From positions 4,960,001 through 5,024,000 of the forward strand of contig NZ_JACHMM010000001.1 in the NCBI RefSeq assembly GCF_014204975.1: DNA of 64,000 nt, written 5' to 3'. The position numbers were made by a program, and so were the translations under genes. This stretch comes from Jiangella mangrovi. GTDB lineage: Bacteria; Actinomycetota; Actinomycetes; Jiangellales; Jiangellaceae. The notes under the pieces were generated by a model. The model worked only from the letters and a program-made list of their open reading frames with translations. It had not been told where the DNA came from and did no database searches. Positions 48,999 to 57,830 of this stretch are shown here, in pieces; the first letter of the stretch is position 1; each line of letters opens with the position of its first letter.

Positions 48999-50165
48999 TC
49001 AGGCCGCGCCGTACAGCCAGTCGAAGTAGCGGAAGTCCTTGGTGTCGCGGCGGCGCAGCAGCTCGTTGCGCAGCGTCCGGCCGAGCCCGTCGGTGTGCCA
49101 GATGTCGCCCCAGAGGTGCGCGGTCAGCTGCACCCGCGACGTCCGCGGCTCCCGTTCGGCGGCGACGGCGTCGAAGACGGCGGGCCAATCGGCAGCACTC
49201 CCCGGCCCGACGGCGTCGACGGCCCGCCCGAGCGCGGCCGCGTCCTCGATGGCCTGGCAGGCGCCCTGCGCGAGGTACTGCAACATCGGGTGCGCGGCGT
49301 CGCCGACCAGCAGCGTCGAGCCGTGCCGCCACCGCGTCGTCGGGACCCGGTCGAACATCGGCCAGCGCCGGTCCCGCCACAGGTGCGGCGTGCCGGCGCG
49401 GATCTCGTCGCAGCAGTCCGCGAACGCCGCGTCCAGCTCGTCGACGGTGCCCCATTCGTCGTCGCCGGCCGCGTACCTGGCCGAGCGGAAGACCGCGACC
49501 TGGTTGAGCAGCTCGCCTTGGCGCAGCGGGTAACGGACGAAGTGGCAGCCCGGCCCCAGCCAGGCGACGACGTCGTCGAGTCCGGACGCCGACCCCGGCA
49601 GCGTGCCGCGGTAGGCGACGTAGCCCGACGCGACCGGCTCGTCGCCGACAATCGTGTCGCGGATGCGCGAGGTCAGCCCGTCGGCGGCCACGCAGGCGTC
49701 CGCCGTCAGCCCTGCGGGTTCACCGGCGACGCTGACGCTGACCCCGGGCTCGAGGTCGGCGACCGCGACGACGTCGGCACCGGTGACCAGCTCGACGCCG
49801 GCGGCGCGGGCGGCCTCGAGCACGATGGCGTGCAGGTCGCTGCGGTGGATGACGACGTACGGGGCGCCGTAGCGGTTGCGGAAGTCGGTGCCGAGGTCCT
49901 GCCGGGTCAGCTCGTCGCCGCTGACGGCGTCCTTGAGCACCAGGCTGCGCGGCTCGAAGCCCTGCCGCATCGTCTCGCCGAGCAGCCCCCAGTCGTCCAG
50001 GATCCGGGTCGCATTCGGGGCCAGCTGCAGGCCCGCGCCGACCTCGCCGAACTCGTCGGCCCGCTCCAGCAGGGTGACGGCGACGCCGCGGGACCGGAGC
50101 GCCAGGGCCGCCGAGAGCCCGCCGATGCCACCGCCGACGACGATCACGCGACCCGTTTTCTTCAC
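48999..50165 (-). CDS. FAD-dependent monooxygenase (probable 3-hydroxybenzoate 6-hydroxylase)
   Basis: A 388-residue single-component flavoprotein hydroxylase. It has the FAD motif V-V-G-G-G-I-G-G-L-S at the N-terminus, the A-A-D-G-L-T-S-R-I-R motif near 155 (DG), and L-V-G-D-A-A-H-P-M near 290 (GD). Typical members hydroxylate 3-hydroxybenzoate at C6 or salicylate. Since gentisate dioxygenase follows in the operon, the product should be gentisate, which fits 3-hydroxybenzoate 6-hydroxylase. GTG 50165 has AGGAG seven bases before it. A CCTTGGAACGTGTCAAC sequence shared with 19497 lies in the gap to the dioxygenase. It diverges from an IclR gene. Confidence 0.88.
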   Translation of the reverse strand: MKKTGRVIVVGGGIGGLSAALALRSRGVAVTLLERADEFGEVGAGLQLAPNATRILDDWGLLGETMRQGFEPRSLVLKDAVSGDELTRQDLGTDFRNRYGAPYVVIHRSDLHAIVLEAARAAGVELVTGADVVAVADLEPGVSVSVAGEPAGLTADACVAADGLTSRIRDTIVGDEPVASGYVAYRGTLPGSASGLDDVVAWLGPGCHFVRYPLRQGELLNQVAVFRSARYAAGDDEWGTVDELDAAFADCCDEIRAGTPHLWRDRRWPMFDRVPTTRWRHGSTLLVGDAAHPMLQYLAQGACQAIEDAAALGRAVDAVGPGSAADWPAVFDAVAAEREPRTSRVQLTAHLWGDIWHTDGLGRTLRNELLRRRDTKDFRYFDWLYGAA

Positions 50166-50294
50166 AGCAGAACTCCTCTCGTCTCTGGAGGCGCCTGCAT
50201 CGGGTGTGGTCAGCCTCCGAGAGCGCCCTGGCGCTGGTCCAAGTCTCCCCTCCACGAATCCGCCGACGGGGCGATCAGCCGGTACTGTTCTGCT

Positions 50295-51098
50295 ATGCGG
50301 AAGCAATCCATCCAGCGGCCTCCGTACCCCATCACGTCCGTCGACAACGCGCTGCGCATCGTGCAGATCCTGCGCGACCAGGGCAGCGTGCGGCTCACCG
50401 ACGTCGCGGCCGAGCTGGGCATCGCCGTGTCGACGGCGCACCGGCTCATGGCGATGCTCGTCTACCGCGGGTTCGCCATCCAGGACGACTCCAAGCGGTA
50501 CGCGCCCGGCCCCGCGCTGGGCGCCCGCGCCCTCAACACCAGCTGGAACCGCGAGATCCGGCAGGTCCTGCAGCCGTTGCTCGAGGAGCTGTGCATCCGC
50601 TTCGACGAGACGACGAACCTCGTGGTCCGGGTCGGCGCGCACGTGCGGTTCCTCCACTCCGTCGAGGCGCACTCCGTCCTGCGCGTCGGCGACCGCGCCG
50701 GCACCGTCCTGCCCGCACGCACCACGTCGGGCGGCAAGGCACTGCTCTGCCACGAGAACACCGACTACCTGGCCCGGCTCTACCTCGGGAAGGGCTCACT
50801 CACCGCCGGGCACGCCCTGGACCGGGCCCAGTTCGACTCCTTGCTGGGCGAGCTCGACACCGTCCGCGAGCAGGGCTACGCCGTCAACCGCGAGGAGTCC
50901 GAGGGCGGCATCGGCGCCATCGGCATGTCCATCCTCGGCGACGACGGCCGCCCGCTGGCCGCGTACTCCGTCGCCACCCCCATCGTGCGACTGGACCGGC
51001 TGCTCAAGGCCGGCGCGCTCGAGCAGCTCTTCGAGGCCCGCAAGGAGATGGCGTCCGCCCTGCGCGGCGCCGGCCTCGACCACCCCGAACCCGCCTGA
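50295..51098 (+). CDS. IclR-family regulator of the gentisate operon
   Basis: A 267-residue IclR protein: N-terminal winged helix with V-D-N-A-L-R-I-V-Q-I-L-R, then L-G-I-A-V-S-T-A-H-R-L-M-A-M-L, and a GAF-like effector domain (G-K-A-L-L-C-H, then Y-A-V-N-R-E-E-S-E-G-G). It is divergent from the hydroxylase gene and so likely controls the gentisate genes. ATG 50295 follows TACTGT (50283-50288) by 6 bases, giving a leaderless transcript. The near-palindrome TTCTGC/GCGGAA over the start could be its own site. Confidence 0.9.
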   Translation: MRKQSIQRPPYPITSVDNALRIVQILRDQGSVRLTDVAAELGIAVSTAHRLMAMLVYRGFAIQDDSKRYAPGPALGARALNTSWNREIRQVLQPLLEELCIRFDETTNLVVRVGAHVRFLHSVEAHSVLRVGDRAGTVLPARTTSGGKALLCHENTDYLARLYLGKGSLTAGHALDRAQFDSLLGELDTVREQGYAVNREESEGGIGAIGMSILGDDGRPLAAYSVATPIVRLDRLLKAGALEQLFEARKEMASALRGAGLDHPEPA

Positions 51099-51123
51099 CG
51101 GCTCGACGGTTGGCGGCGGGTGC

Positions 51124-51219
51124 CGCCTTGGCTCGGCTGGCCGCCCTGGGAATAGGGACGAAACGGACCCTCCAACGCCGACCAGCCGAGCCAAGACCGT
51201 GGCCAGCCGTGCCAAGGCG
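51124..51219. repeat. Intergenic inverted repeat with CTTGGCTCGG/CTTGGCACGG units
   Basis: CGCCTTGGCTCGGCTGGCC (51124-51142) pairs with 51201-51219 (18 of 19). An inner 14-base copy (51182-51195) is an exact complement of 51127-51140. Located between the convergent IclR and FAD oxidoreductase genes; possible terminator, or a relative of the repeat at 42838. Confidence 0.65.
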
Positions 51220-51244
51220 AGCTCAGCAAGGTCGCCCCGCCTCC

Positions 51245-52852
51245 CTACGCAAGGTCCGAGAGCTCCGCGCGGGCGTCGGTCGGCGTCCACCACGGTTTCA
51301 CGCCGAGGTCGGCGGCGATGACCGAGGCGCCGATGTAGCCGGCCCCGCCGGTGATGGCGCCGTTCGGGTGGCAGGCCGAGCCCGCCATGTACAGCCCGTC
51401 GATCGCCGTCCGGTAGCCGAAGTGGTTGTACATGACCTGGTCCGACGTCAGCGCGCCCATGAAGATGTCGCCGTAGCGCATGTTGATCAGCTCGCGGGTG
51501 TACTCCTTCGCGGTGTACGTGTACGAGCCGAGGATGTTGTCCGGCGTCATGTTCGGCGCGTACGTGCGCCACTTCGCCAGGATCGACTCCTGCAGGCCGG
51601 CCCGGGCGTCGTCGATGGCGTCGGGGTCGCCGCCGATGTCGTACGGCACGACCTGCCAGGCGTACGCCGTGTGCCGGCCGGGCGGCGCCTGGCTGGGGTC
51701 GAGGACGCTGAGCGCGCCGGCGCCGAACTGCGCGTTCGTCGGCACCCGCTTGGCCTCGACCTCGTCGTGCGCCTTGAGCAGGCTCTCGATGGTCTCGGAA
51801 CCGACGTTGTACTTGAGCGCCCGGTCGACGGCCGGGTCGAACGCGGCGGCGGCGTAGCGCGGCGGCTCGTTCAGAGCGAGGTGCAGGCCGAACAGCGTCC
51901 ACGGCGTGTGCTTGTGGCCCTCGACGCGGGCGGCGACGTCGGCCGGCAAATGGTCCGCGCCCACCATCTGGGCGAACGTCTGGTGCACGTCGACCGTGCT
52001 CGCCACGAACCGCGCCTTCAACTCCGTCCCGCCGGCCAGCGACACCCCCGTTACGCGCCCGCCATCGACCACGATCCGCTCGACGTGCGCCTGGTTGCGG
52101 AACTCGCCGCCGGCCGCGATGAACGTCTCCATGAGCGAGCGGGCCAGGTTCCAGCTGCCGCCCTCGGCCAGCTCGTAGCCGGTGGTGAGGTCGAACGCGC
52201 GGATCAGCGAGCCGACCGGGCTGCCGGAGTTCAACGTTTCATGCAGGACGGTGCCGAACAGCGACAGCTTGAACAGGAACAGCACCTTCACGTACTCGTT
52301 CTCGAACAGCTCGTTGACGGCGTCGAGCGGCTGTTTGCGGGTCAGCTCGAGGAACTCGCTGCCCAGCATCGACTGGCCCAGCACGGACGCGCGGTCGGCC
52401 TCGGACAGCGGCTCGGCGAACCGCTCCTTCAGGAAGATGCGGCTGGTCATCTCCTCGGCCTTGACGTTCCACTCGCGGAACGTTTCAGCGTCCTTGACGG
52501 AGAACCGGGCGATGTTCGCGGCGGTCTCGTCGAGGTCGCGCGAGAACACCAGTGCGCTGCCGTCGGAGTGCGGCTGGGCGAACTCGTAGCGCGGCGTGAT
52601 GTAGCGCAGCTTCGCCGACAGCCCGAGGTCGCGGAACCAGGGCGTGCTGCTGATGCTGAAGTGATTGATCGAGTGCAGGTTGTGGTAGAAGCCCGGGAGC
52701 GTGCGTTCCTCGGTGCTGAGCCCGCCGCCGTAGCCGAGCCGGCGCTCCAGCAGCAGCACCTTCAGCCCGGCCCGGGCCAGGTAGCTGCCGAGGATCAGCC
52801 CGTGCTGGCCGGCCCCGATGATGATCCCGTCGTACTCGCGCTCCGGCGTCAT
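51245..52852 (-). CDS. FAD/NAD-dependent oxidoreductase (phytoene-dehydrogenase-like)
   Basis: A 535-residue flavoprotein. The FAD motif I-I-I-G-A-G-Q-H-G-L-I-L is at residues 10-21, followed by L-L-L-E-R-R-L-G-Y-G-G-G-L. Near the C-terminus is G-L-Y-M-A-G-S-A-C-H-P-N-G-A-I-T-G-G, typical of the carotenoid desaturase-like family (CrtI superfamily). No carotenoid genes are nearby, so the family name gives no substrate. The start is placed at ATG 52852, with GAGAGG nine bases upstream; the earlier GTG at 52861 is too close to that site. It lies in one operon with SDR, decarboxylase-like and binding-protein genes. Two AACGTTTC motifs lie in it. Confidence 0.85.
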   Translation of the reverse strand: MTPEREYDGIIIGAGQHGLILGSYLARAGLKVLLLERRLGYGGGLSTEERTLPGFYHNLHSINHFSISSTPWFRDLGLSAKLRYITPRYEFAQPHSDGSALVFSRDLDETAANIARFSVKDAETFREWNVKAEEMTSRIFLKERFAEPLSEADRASVLGQSMLGSEFLELTRKQPLDAVNELFENEYVKVLFLFKLSLFGTVLHETLNSGSPVGSLIRAFDLTTGYELAEGGSWNLARSLMETFIAAGGEFRNQAHVERIVVDGGRVTGVSLAGGTELKARFVASTVDVHQTFAQMVGADHLPADVAARVEGHKHTPWTLFGLHLALNEPPRYAAAAFDPAVDRALKYNVGSETIESLLKAHDEVEAKRVPTNAQFGAGALSVLDPSQAPPGRHTAYAWQVVPYDIGGDPDAIDDARAGLQESILAKWRTYAPNMTPDNILGSYTYTAKEYTRELINMRYGDIFMGALTSDQVMYNHFGYRTAIDGLYMAGSACHPNGAITGGAGYIGASVIAADLGVKPWWTPTDARAELSDLA

Positions 52853-52880
52853 TGACCGCACCTCTCGTTCTGCCTCGAAC

Positions 52881-53648
52881 TCACTGGAAGACCATCCCGC
52901 CGTCGACGACCAGGGTCTGGCCGGTGACGAAGTCGCTCTCGGCGCCGGCCAGGAACGCGACGGTGCCGACGAGGTCCGCGGCGGTCTGGCGGCGCTTGAT
53001 CGCCTGCCCCGCGACGATCCGCGCGACGTCGGCCGGCGTGACGGTGTCGCGCGGCACCTCCGTCTCGGTCGAGCCGGGGGCGATCGCGTTGACGGTGACG
53101 CCGCTGTCGCCGAACTCGCGCGCCAGCGACCGCGTCAGCCCGATCAGCGCCGACTTCGACGCGACGTAGTGCAGGTAGCCGGGCCGGCCCATGAACACCG
53201 CGCCGGACGTCAGGTTGACGATCCGCCCGCGCGCCGACGCCCGCAGGTCCGGCGAGAACGCCCGCGCGCACAGGAACGGGCCGCGGACGTTCACCGCCAT
53301 GACCCGGTCCCACTCGTCGAGGCCGATCTCCTCGAACGGTCGCATCGTCAGCGTCGAGAAGATCGCCGCGTTGTTGACCAGGACGTCCACGCCGCCGAAC
53401 GTGTCAATGACGGCAGCCCGCGCGGCGGCCATCGACTCCGCGTCGGCGACATCGGCCTCGACGGCGAGCACGCCGGCGCCGTCGCCGATGGAACGGGCGA
53501 CCTCCTTCGCGCCCGCGCCGTTGCGGTCCAGGACGGCGACCCGGTAGCCGCGGGCCGCCAGGTCGCGCGCCACCGCGGCCCCGATCCCCTGCCCGGCCCC
53601 GGTGACGACGGCGACCCGTCCGGCCGCGGTCGGCGACATCTCGGTCAT
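52881..53648 (-). CDS. Short-chain dehydrogenase/reductase
   Basis: A 255-residue classical SDR: T-G-A-G-Q-G-I-G (about 15-22), D-V-L-V-N-N-A-A-I near 95, catalytic Ser in L-T-S-G-A-V-F and Tyr/Lys in Y-V-A-S-K-S-A (near 160), then N-A-I-A-P-G-S-T-E-T. ATG 53648 has GAGGAGG at the right distance. It is followed by the FAD gene after a 28-base gap and preceded by the decarboxylase-like gene after 8 bases. It probably acts on an intermediate of the same, unknown, pathway. Confidence 0.9.
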   Translation of the reverse strand: MTEMSPTAAGRVAVVTGAGQGIGAAVARDLAARGYRVAVLDRNGAGAKEVARSIGDGAGVLAVEADVADAESMAAARAAVIDTFGGVDVLVNNAAIFSTLTMRPFEEIGLDEWDRVMAVNVRGPFLCARAFSPDLRASARGRIVNLTSGAVFMGRPGYLHYVASKSALIGLTRSLAREFGDSGVTVNAIAPGSTETEVPRDTVTPADVARIVAGQAIKRRQTAADLVGTVAFLAGAESDFVTGQTLVVDGGMVFQ

Positions 53649-53656
53649 GGTCCTCC

Positions 53657-54646
53657 TCAGATGGTGTAGGCGGAGCCGGCCGAGGCGGCGAACAGCTCCT
53701 CGGGACGGCGCTGCTTCTTGGCCAGGCCCTGCTCGAACGAGTAGCGCAGGAACACCTCGAGCACGTGCCGGTTCGGCTCCAGCCCGTAGGTCCACCAGTC
53801 CTCGCCCAGCGCGCTGACGGTCTCGGCGACGTGGTCGTCGAGCCACGGCAGCATGACCTTGAGCGCGCTGCGGTAACGCAGGTCGTCGTAGGCGATGCGC
53901 AGCGACTCCTCGAACGCCTTGGTCAGCGACCGCGCGACCCACGGATGCCGGTCCAGCAGCTCCCGCCTGACGACGACGGTGTGCATGATCGGGAAGATGC
54001 CGGTGCGCGCGTAGTAGTCGCGCTCGGCCGCCTTGGGGTCGTCGAACAACCGCTTCACCTGCGGCGACCGCCCGAACGACGACGGCACGCTCGCGCTCAT
54101 CACGGCGTCCAGCGAACCGTCGGCCAGCATCGCCGACAACGTCTCCGACGGCCCGATCGGCCGCACGCTGACCCCGTCCGGCAGGTCCAGCGCGATCTTC
54201 TCCGACCGCCCGGGCGTCTCGACGCCGCCGGTGAAGTACCGCACCGAGAACGGGTCGACGCCGTACTCGTCGGCCAGCATGCCGCGCTGCCAGACGCCCG
54301 CGGTGATCTGGTACTCCGGCACGCCGACCCGCTTGCCGGCGAGGTCCTCCGGGCGCGTCACACCGGAACCGGTGTTGACGTAGATCGACTGGTGCCGGAA
54401 GTACCGCGACGGGAACACCGGGATCGCGACGAACGGCGGGTCCGGGCGGTCCAGCGTCAGCACGTACGACGACAGGCTCATCTCCGCCACGTCGAACTCG
54501 TGGTGCTTGAGCTGGCGGAAGAACGTCTCCTCGACCGGCAGCGGCAGGAAGTTCAGCGCGATGCCCTCCGGCCGGACCCGCCCGTCCTGCAGCGCGCGGG
54601 TCCGGTCGTAGTCGAGGCAGGCGAACGTGAGGTCCAGGGCCGTCAC
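53657..54646 (-). CDS. 4,5-dihydroxyphthalate-decarboxylase-like / NMT1-type binding-fold protein
   Basis: A 329-residue protein with D-Y-D-R-T-R-A-L near 12 and the characteristic block E-F-D-V-A-E-M-S-L-S-S-Y, found in the 4,5-dihydroxyphthalate decarboxylase (Pht5) group. The fold belongs to the NMT1/periplasmic-binding-like superfamily; many members are annotated decarboxylase but may bind ligands. No signal peptide is visible. GTG 54646 overlaps the binding-protein stop (GTGA). If the decarboxylase label is right, the cluster would handle a phthalate-like aromatic; this is not proven. Confidence 0.75.
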   Translation of the reverse strand: MTALDLTFACLDYDRTRALQDGRVRPEGIALNFLPLPVEETFFRQLKHHEFDVAEMSLSSYVLTLDRPDPPFVAIPVFPSRYFRHQSIYVNTGSGVTRPEDLAGKRVGVPEYQITAGVWQRGMLADEYGVDPFSVRYFTGGVETPGRSEKIALDLPDGVSVRPIGPSETLSAMLADGSLDAVMSASVPSSFGRSPQVKRLFDDPKAAERDYYARTGIFPIMHTVVVRRELLDRHPWVARSLTKAFEESLRIAYDDLRYRSALKVMLPWLDDHVAETVSALGEDWWTYGLEPNRHVLEVFLRYSFEQGLAKKQRRPEELFAASAGSAYTI

Positions 54647-56277
54647 TGCTCGATCCAGGCCTTGTCGAACAGCAGCTGGAACTGGGTGGACGGCTGCACG
54701 CCGTGCACCGTGTCCTGCCAGGTCAGGAAGACCGGCGCCGCGGCGATCGGGAGGAACGGCATGGTCTCGTTCCAGATCTCCTGCAGCTGCGCGGCCAGCT
54801 CCTTCTTCTCCGCCTCGTCGCCCGTCGCGGCGAAGTCCAGCAGGGTCTGGGTCATCTCCGGGTTGCTGTAGCCGAGGAAGTTGCCCTCGCGGCCGATGCG
54901 GTCGTAGTAGCGGGTGAAGACGTCGCCGGGATCGTCCGTCGCGCTGGCTCCGTAGACTGACACGTCGAAGTCGCGGTCGACCAGCACCTTCGAGATGAGG
55001 TCCTGCCCGGTGCGCACCTGCGCCACCTCGGCCGTGAAGCCGACGGCGTTGAGCATCGCCTGGATGGTGAGCGCCGCCTCCGGCTCCGTCGGCCCCGTCG
55101 TGACCTCGATGGCGCCGTCGTACCCGTCGGCCTTGGCCTCCTCGAGCAGCCGCTTCGCCTCGTCGGGGTCGTACGCGGGACCGCCGACGTCGTTGGCCCA
55201 GCGAGACCCGTCCTGGAAGACCTCGCTGCCGACCAGCCCCTCGCCGTCGTAGGCGCGCTGGTTGATCGCCTCGGGGTCGATGGCGGCCGCGATGGCCTGC
55301 CGGACCCGGACGTCCTCGCCCGGATGACCGGCCGCGCTGTTGATGTAGAGGATGTTGCCGGTGTTGGTGATGTCGACGAAGCCGCCGTAATCGTCGCCGA
55401 GCAGCGTGCGGATGACGTGGGGGTCGCGGATCTGCGTGACGTCGGTGCCGCCGGAGGTCATGAGGTCGGCCAGCGCCTGCGGCGTCTGCGCGGACGTGAA
55501 GCGCAGCTGGTCGAGGTACGGCTTGCCGCCCCAGTAGTCCGGGTTCGGCGTCAGCACCAGCTCCTCGCCGGGTGCCCAGTGGTCCAGGACGAACGGCCCG
55601 GCGCCGACGGGGTTGCGCAGGAACTCGTCGCCGTACTGAGCGACCGCCGTCGGCGACACGATGTTCCCCGGCGCCTGGGCGAGCATGAACGGGAAGTCCG
55701 CCCAGGGCCGGGTGAGGGTGAACACCACGGTCGACGGGTCGGCGGCGTTGACGCTCGCCAGCGCGTCGCCGAGCAGGCTGGACCAGCCGCCGCTCGTCGC
55801 GAGGTAGCGCTCGACGCTGAACTTCACCGCGTCGGCGTCCAGCGGGGTCCCGTCGGTGAAGGTGACGCCGTCGCGCAGCGTCACCGTCCACTCGCTGAAG
55901 TCCGCGTTCGGCTCCAGCGACTCCGCGAGCTGCGGGACGTATTCGCCGGCCTCGTAGTCGTAGCGCACCAGCAGGTCGTAGAGCGCCGTCAGCTCCGACC
56001 CGCCGGCGCTGCCCGCGCCGAACTCGCCGGCCGGGTCGAGGCTGTCCGCCTCGACGTTGAGCGTGTACGTGAGCGTGCCGCCGGGTTGCGGGTCGCCAGC
56101 GGCTGCGCCTCCGGCGTCGTCGGCCCCGACGAAGCCGCGCGGGAGGTCGTCGCCCTGGCTCTGCGTCGGCGTGTCGTTCCCGCCGCTCGCCGGCGCCTCC
56201 TCGCCGCCGCCGGAGCACGCGGCCAGCAGGGCGGCGCAGGCGACGACGGCGAGGGCGCGGTGAACTGTGGTCCTCAT
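54643..56277 (-). CDS. Peptide/nickel-type ABC transporter substrate-binding lipoprotein
   Basis: A 544-residue family-5 solute-binding protein (DppA/OppA-like). The signal ends in the lipobox L-L-A-A-C (about 18-22), followed by a S/G/E-rich linker. Core motifs include T-V-T-L-R-D-G-V-T-F-T-D-G-T-P-L-D-A-D-A (typical F-x-D-G-x-P-x-x-A), a later W-A-D-F-P-F segment, and A-I-D-P-E-A-I. The start is placed at ATG 56277, since GGAGGG lies seven bases before it; an ATG six bases upstream has no spacing. The ABC permeases are not adjacent; the peptide ABC genes at 61250-64000 are 5 kb away and may have their own receptor beyond the window. Confidence 0.92.
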   Translation of the reverse strand: MRTTVHRALAVVACAALLAACSGGGEEAPASGGNDTPTQSQGDDLPRGFVGADDAGGAAAGDPQPGGTLTYTLNVEADSLDPAGEFGAGSAGGSELTALYDLLVRYDYEAGEYVPQLAESLEPNADFSEWTVTLRDGVTFTDGTPLDADAVKFSVERYLATSGGWSSLLGDALASVNAADPSTVVFTLTRPWADFPFMLAQAPGNIVSPTAVAQYGDEFLRNPVGAGPFVLDHWAPGEELVLTPNPDYWGGKPYLDQLRFTSAQTPQALADLMTSGGTDVTQIRDPHVIRTLLGDDYGGFVDITNTGNILYINSAAGHPGEDVRVRQAIAAAIDPEAINQRAYDGEGLVGSEVFQDGSRWANDVGGPAYDPDEAKRLLEEAKADGYDGAIEVTTGPTEPEAALTIQAMLNAVGFTAEVAQVRTGQDLISKVLVDRDFDVSVYGASATDDPGDVFTRYYDRIGREGNFLGYSNPEMTQTLLDFAATGDEAEKKELAAQLQEIWNETMPFLPIAAAPVFLTWQDTVHGVQPSTQFQLLFDKAWIEQ

Positions 56278-56308
56278 GGGCATTCCCTCCGTTGGGAACC
56301 GCGCTGGA

Positions 56309-57541
56309 TCAGTTCTCGTAGGTGATGATCGGGAGGAGCTTGTCGCGGTTGAGCGACGTCCACAGCGCCTCGTCGCCGCGCTCGAACGGCAGCACCGGGT
56401 CCACGAGCGACTGCGCGTCGAGGTACCCGTTCTCGATCAGCGACGCCAGCCGCGGGATGTCCCGCAGCGCGTTCGCGCCGCCGTACGCCGCCGACAGGTA
56501 GCGCCGGCCGTGGTAGTCGAACGGCCCGGGCGCCGGGCCCCACACCTCGGGGTCGCTGGTCGGCTTGATGATCCCGGTGTGGACGAAGTAGCCGCCACGG
56601 CGGGTGGCCTGGAATCCCTGGGTGACCAGGCGCGCGCCGGTGTCGTCGGCCGGGGTGCCCGTGGTGGGCGTGCCGAACGTCAGGCCGGCCGCCTCGAAGA
56701 TGATGTCGGCCCCGTTGCCGTCGTAGTAACCGTCGTACTGCTTGCCGCCGGCCGCCGGGTTGTCCGTGACCGGCCGGCACAGCTCGCGGATCTGCTCGAC
56801 CAGCGTGTCGCCGTCCTTCTCGGTGTCGATGACGACGTGCGCGCCGGCCTTCTGTGCGGCCTCGATGCGGTGCGGGATGCGCTCGGCGGCGATGATGAGC
56901 CGCGCGCCGGCCATCTTGGCGGCCTGGATGAGCGAGAGCCCCAGCGGGCCGGCGCCCAGCACGGCCACCGTCGACGCGATCTCGACCCGGGCGCCGATGA
57001 GCCCGAACGCCCAGCCGGGGCCGGACGAGCAGGCCAGCGTCGCGAGCTCGACGTTGGACAGCGTCGACTCGTTGACCGGGATGACCCAGGGCTCCGGGCA
57101 GACGGCCAGCTCGGCGAAGCCGCCGGTGTGGTCCTGCCAGACGGGGGTGCCGTCGTCCATCGTCGCGAACGCCGGGTTGTCCGGGCGGGCGAAGTCGATG
57201 TCGTTCTTGTGGCCGCAGCAGTGATACTCGCCGCGCAGGCAGCTGTAACAGGTGCCGCACACCGGCGAGACCGGCGTGATGACCTTGTCGCCCACCTTGA
57301 CCCGGCGCACCTGCGGGCCGACCTCGACGACGACGCCCATGGCGCCGTGGCCCGGGCTGCGCGCGCGGTCGTGGTGGCTCGGCAGGTCCGCGACGTTGGA
57401 GACGATCGTGTAGCAGGCCTGGGCCGCCAGGTTGCGGATGACGACGTCGGTCGGGCGCCGCGGCGTGAGCCGCAGGTCCCGGATCTCGAACACGTCCTGG
57501 TGTCGCACCCAGCCCCGGAATTCGGTGGGTTCGTCGGTCAC
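56309..57541 (-). CDS. Zinc-type alcohol dehydrogenase family protein
   Basis: A 410-residue medium-chain dehydrogenase. The structural zinc knot is clear: C-G-T-C-Y-S-C followed by C-C-G-H. The Rossmann motif is L-G-A-G-P-L-G (near 195). The catalytic-zinc loop reads P-G-H-G-A-M-G where classical members have G-H-E, so one usual ligand is replaced. An insertion near 285-300 (G-T-P-T-T-G-T-P-A-D-D) is not typical. GTG 57541 has AAGGGGA seven bases upstream. It is the first gene of the minus-strand cluster (to 51245), divergent from the IclR gene. Likely oxidises an alcohol in the unknown pathway. Confidence 0.87.
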   Translation of the reverse strand: MTDEPTEFRGWVRHQDVFEIRDLRLTPRRPTDVVIRNLAAQACYTIVSNVADLPSHHDRARSPGHGAMGVVVEVGPQVRRVKVGDKVITPVSPVCGTCYSCLRGEYHCCGHKNDIDFARPDNPAFATMDDGTPVWQDHTGGFAELAVCPEPWVIPVNESTLSNVELATLACSSGPGWAFGLIGARVEIASTVAVLGAGPLGLSLIQAAKMAGARLIIAAERIPHRIEAAQKAGAHVVIDTEKDGDTLVEQIRELCRPVTDNPAAGGKQYDGYYDGNGADIIFEAAGLTFGTPTTGTPADDTGARLVTQGFQATRRGGYFVHTGIIKPTSDPEVWGPAPGPFDYHGRRYLSAAYGGANALRDIPRLASLIENGYLDAQSLVDPVLPFERGDEALWTSLNRDKLLPIITYEN

Positions 57542-57719
57542 GTCGGTCCCCTTTCCCGCCGGCCGCTCGGTCGGCCGGCCGCGTCGTCGTCGAGCGCGGA
57601 GCGGTCCGCGGGGATGTCCGCGGGGGTCGCGGTGCGATCGGCGCCTGGAGCGGCCGGCACTCTCGACCCGCGGTCGAGCCTAGGGTCCGGCCCGACCTCG
57701 CCCGGCGGGCGTCGCGAGG

Positions 57720-57738
57720 GATTCTGATCCGCAGAATC
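57720..57738. promoter_or_regulatory. Palindrome GATTCTG-ATCCG-CAGAATC
   Basis: Perfect 7-base arms in the divergent spacer between the zinc dehydrogenase and IclR genes; candidate IclR operator. Confidence 0.45.
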
Positions 57739-57743
57739 GCTGC

Positions 57744-57766
57744 GTCGTCCCAGCGTGCGGGACGAC
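57744..57766. promoter_or_regulatory. Palindrome GTCGTCCC-N7-GGGACGAC
   Basis: Perfect 8-base arms, 5 bases after the previous palindrome; part of the same candidate control region. Confidence 0.4.
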
Positions 57767-57817
57767 TGGTTGCCGCAGGAAGAACGCGGTTCTACGGGTG
57801 GCAGCGGTTTCTAATAG

Positions 57818-57830
57818 CCAGAAATTCTGG
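57818..57830. promoter_or_regulatory. Palindrome CCAGAA-A-TTCTGG
   Basis: Perfect 6-base arms 45 bases before the IclR ATG. It shares the TTCTG/CAGAA element with the palindrome at 57720, so both may bind the same protein. Confidence 0.5.

Noticed and set aside
48105..50294. Reading the IclR gene as one very long protein from 48105
   Set aside because: The in-frame extension runs antisense over the gentisate genes; a start at 50295 matches IclR family length and promoter position.
51245..52852. A carotenoid biosynthesis gene cluster
   Set aside because: Only the desaturase-like fold is present; no phytoene synthase or other crt gene is adjacent.
53657..54646. Firm assignment as phthalate catabolism
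   Set aside because: Family members include ligand-binding proteins and no phthalate dioxygenase genes are in the window; kept only as a possibility.
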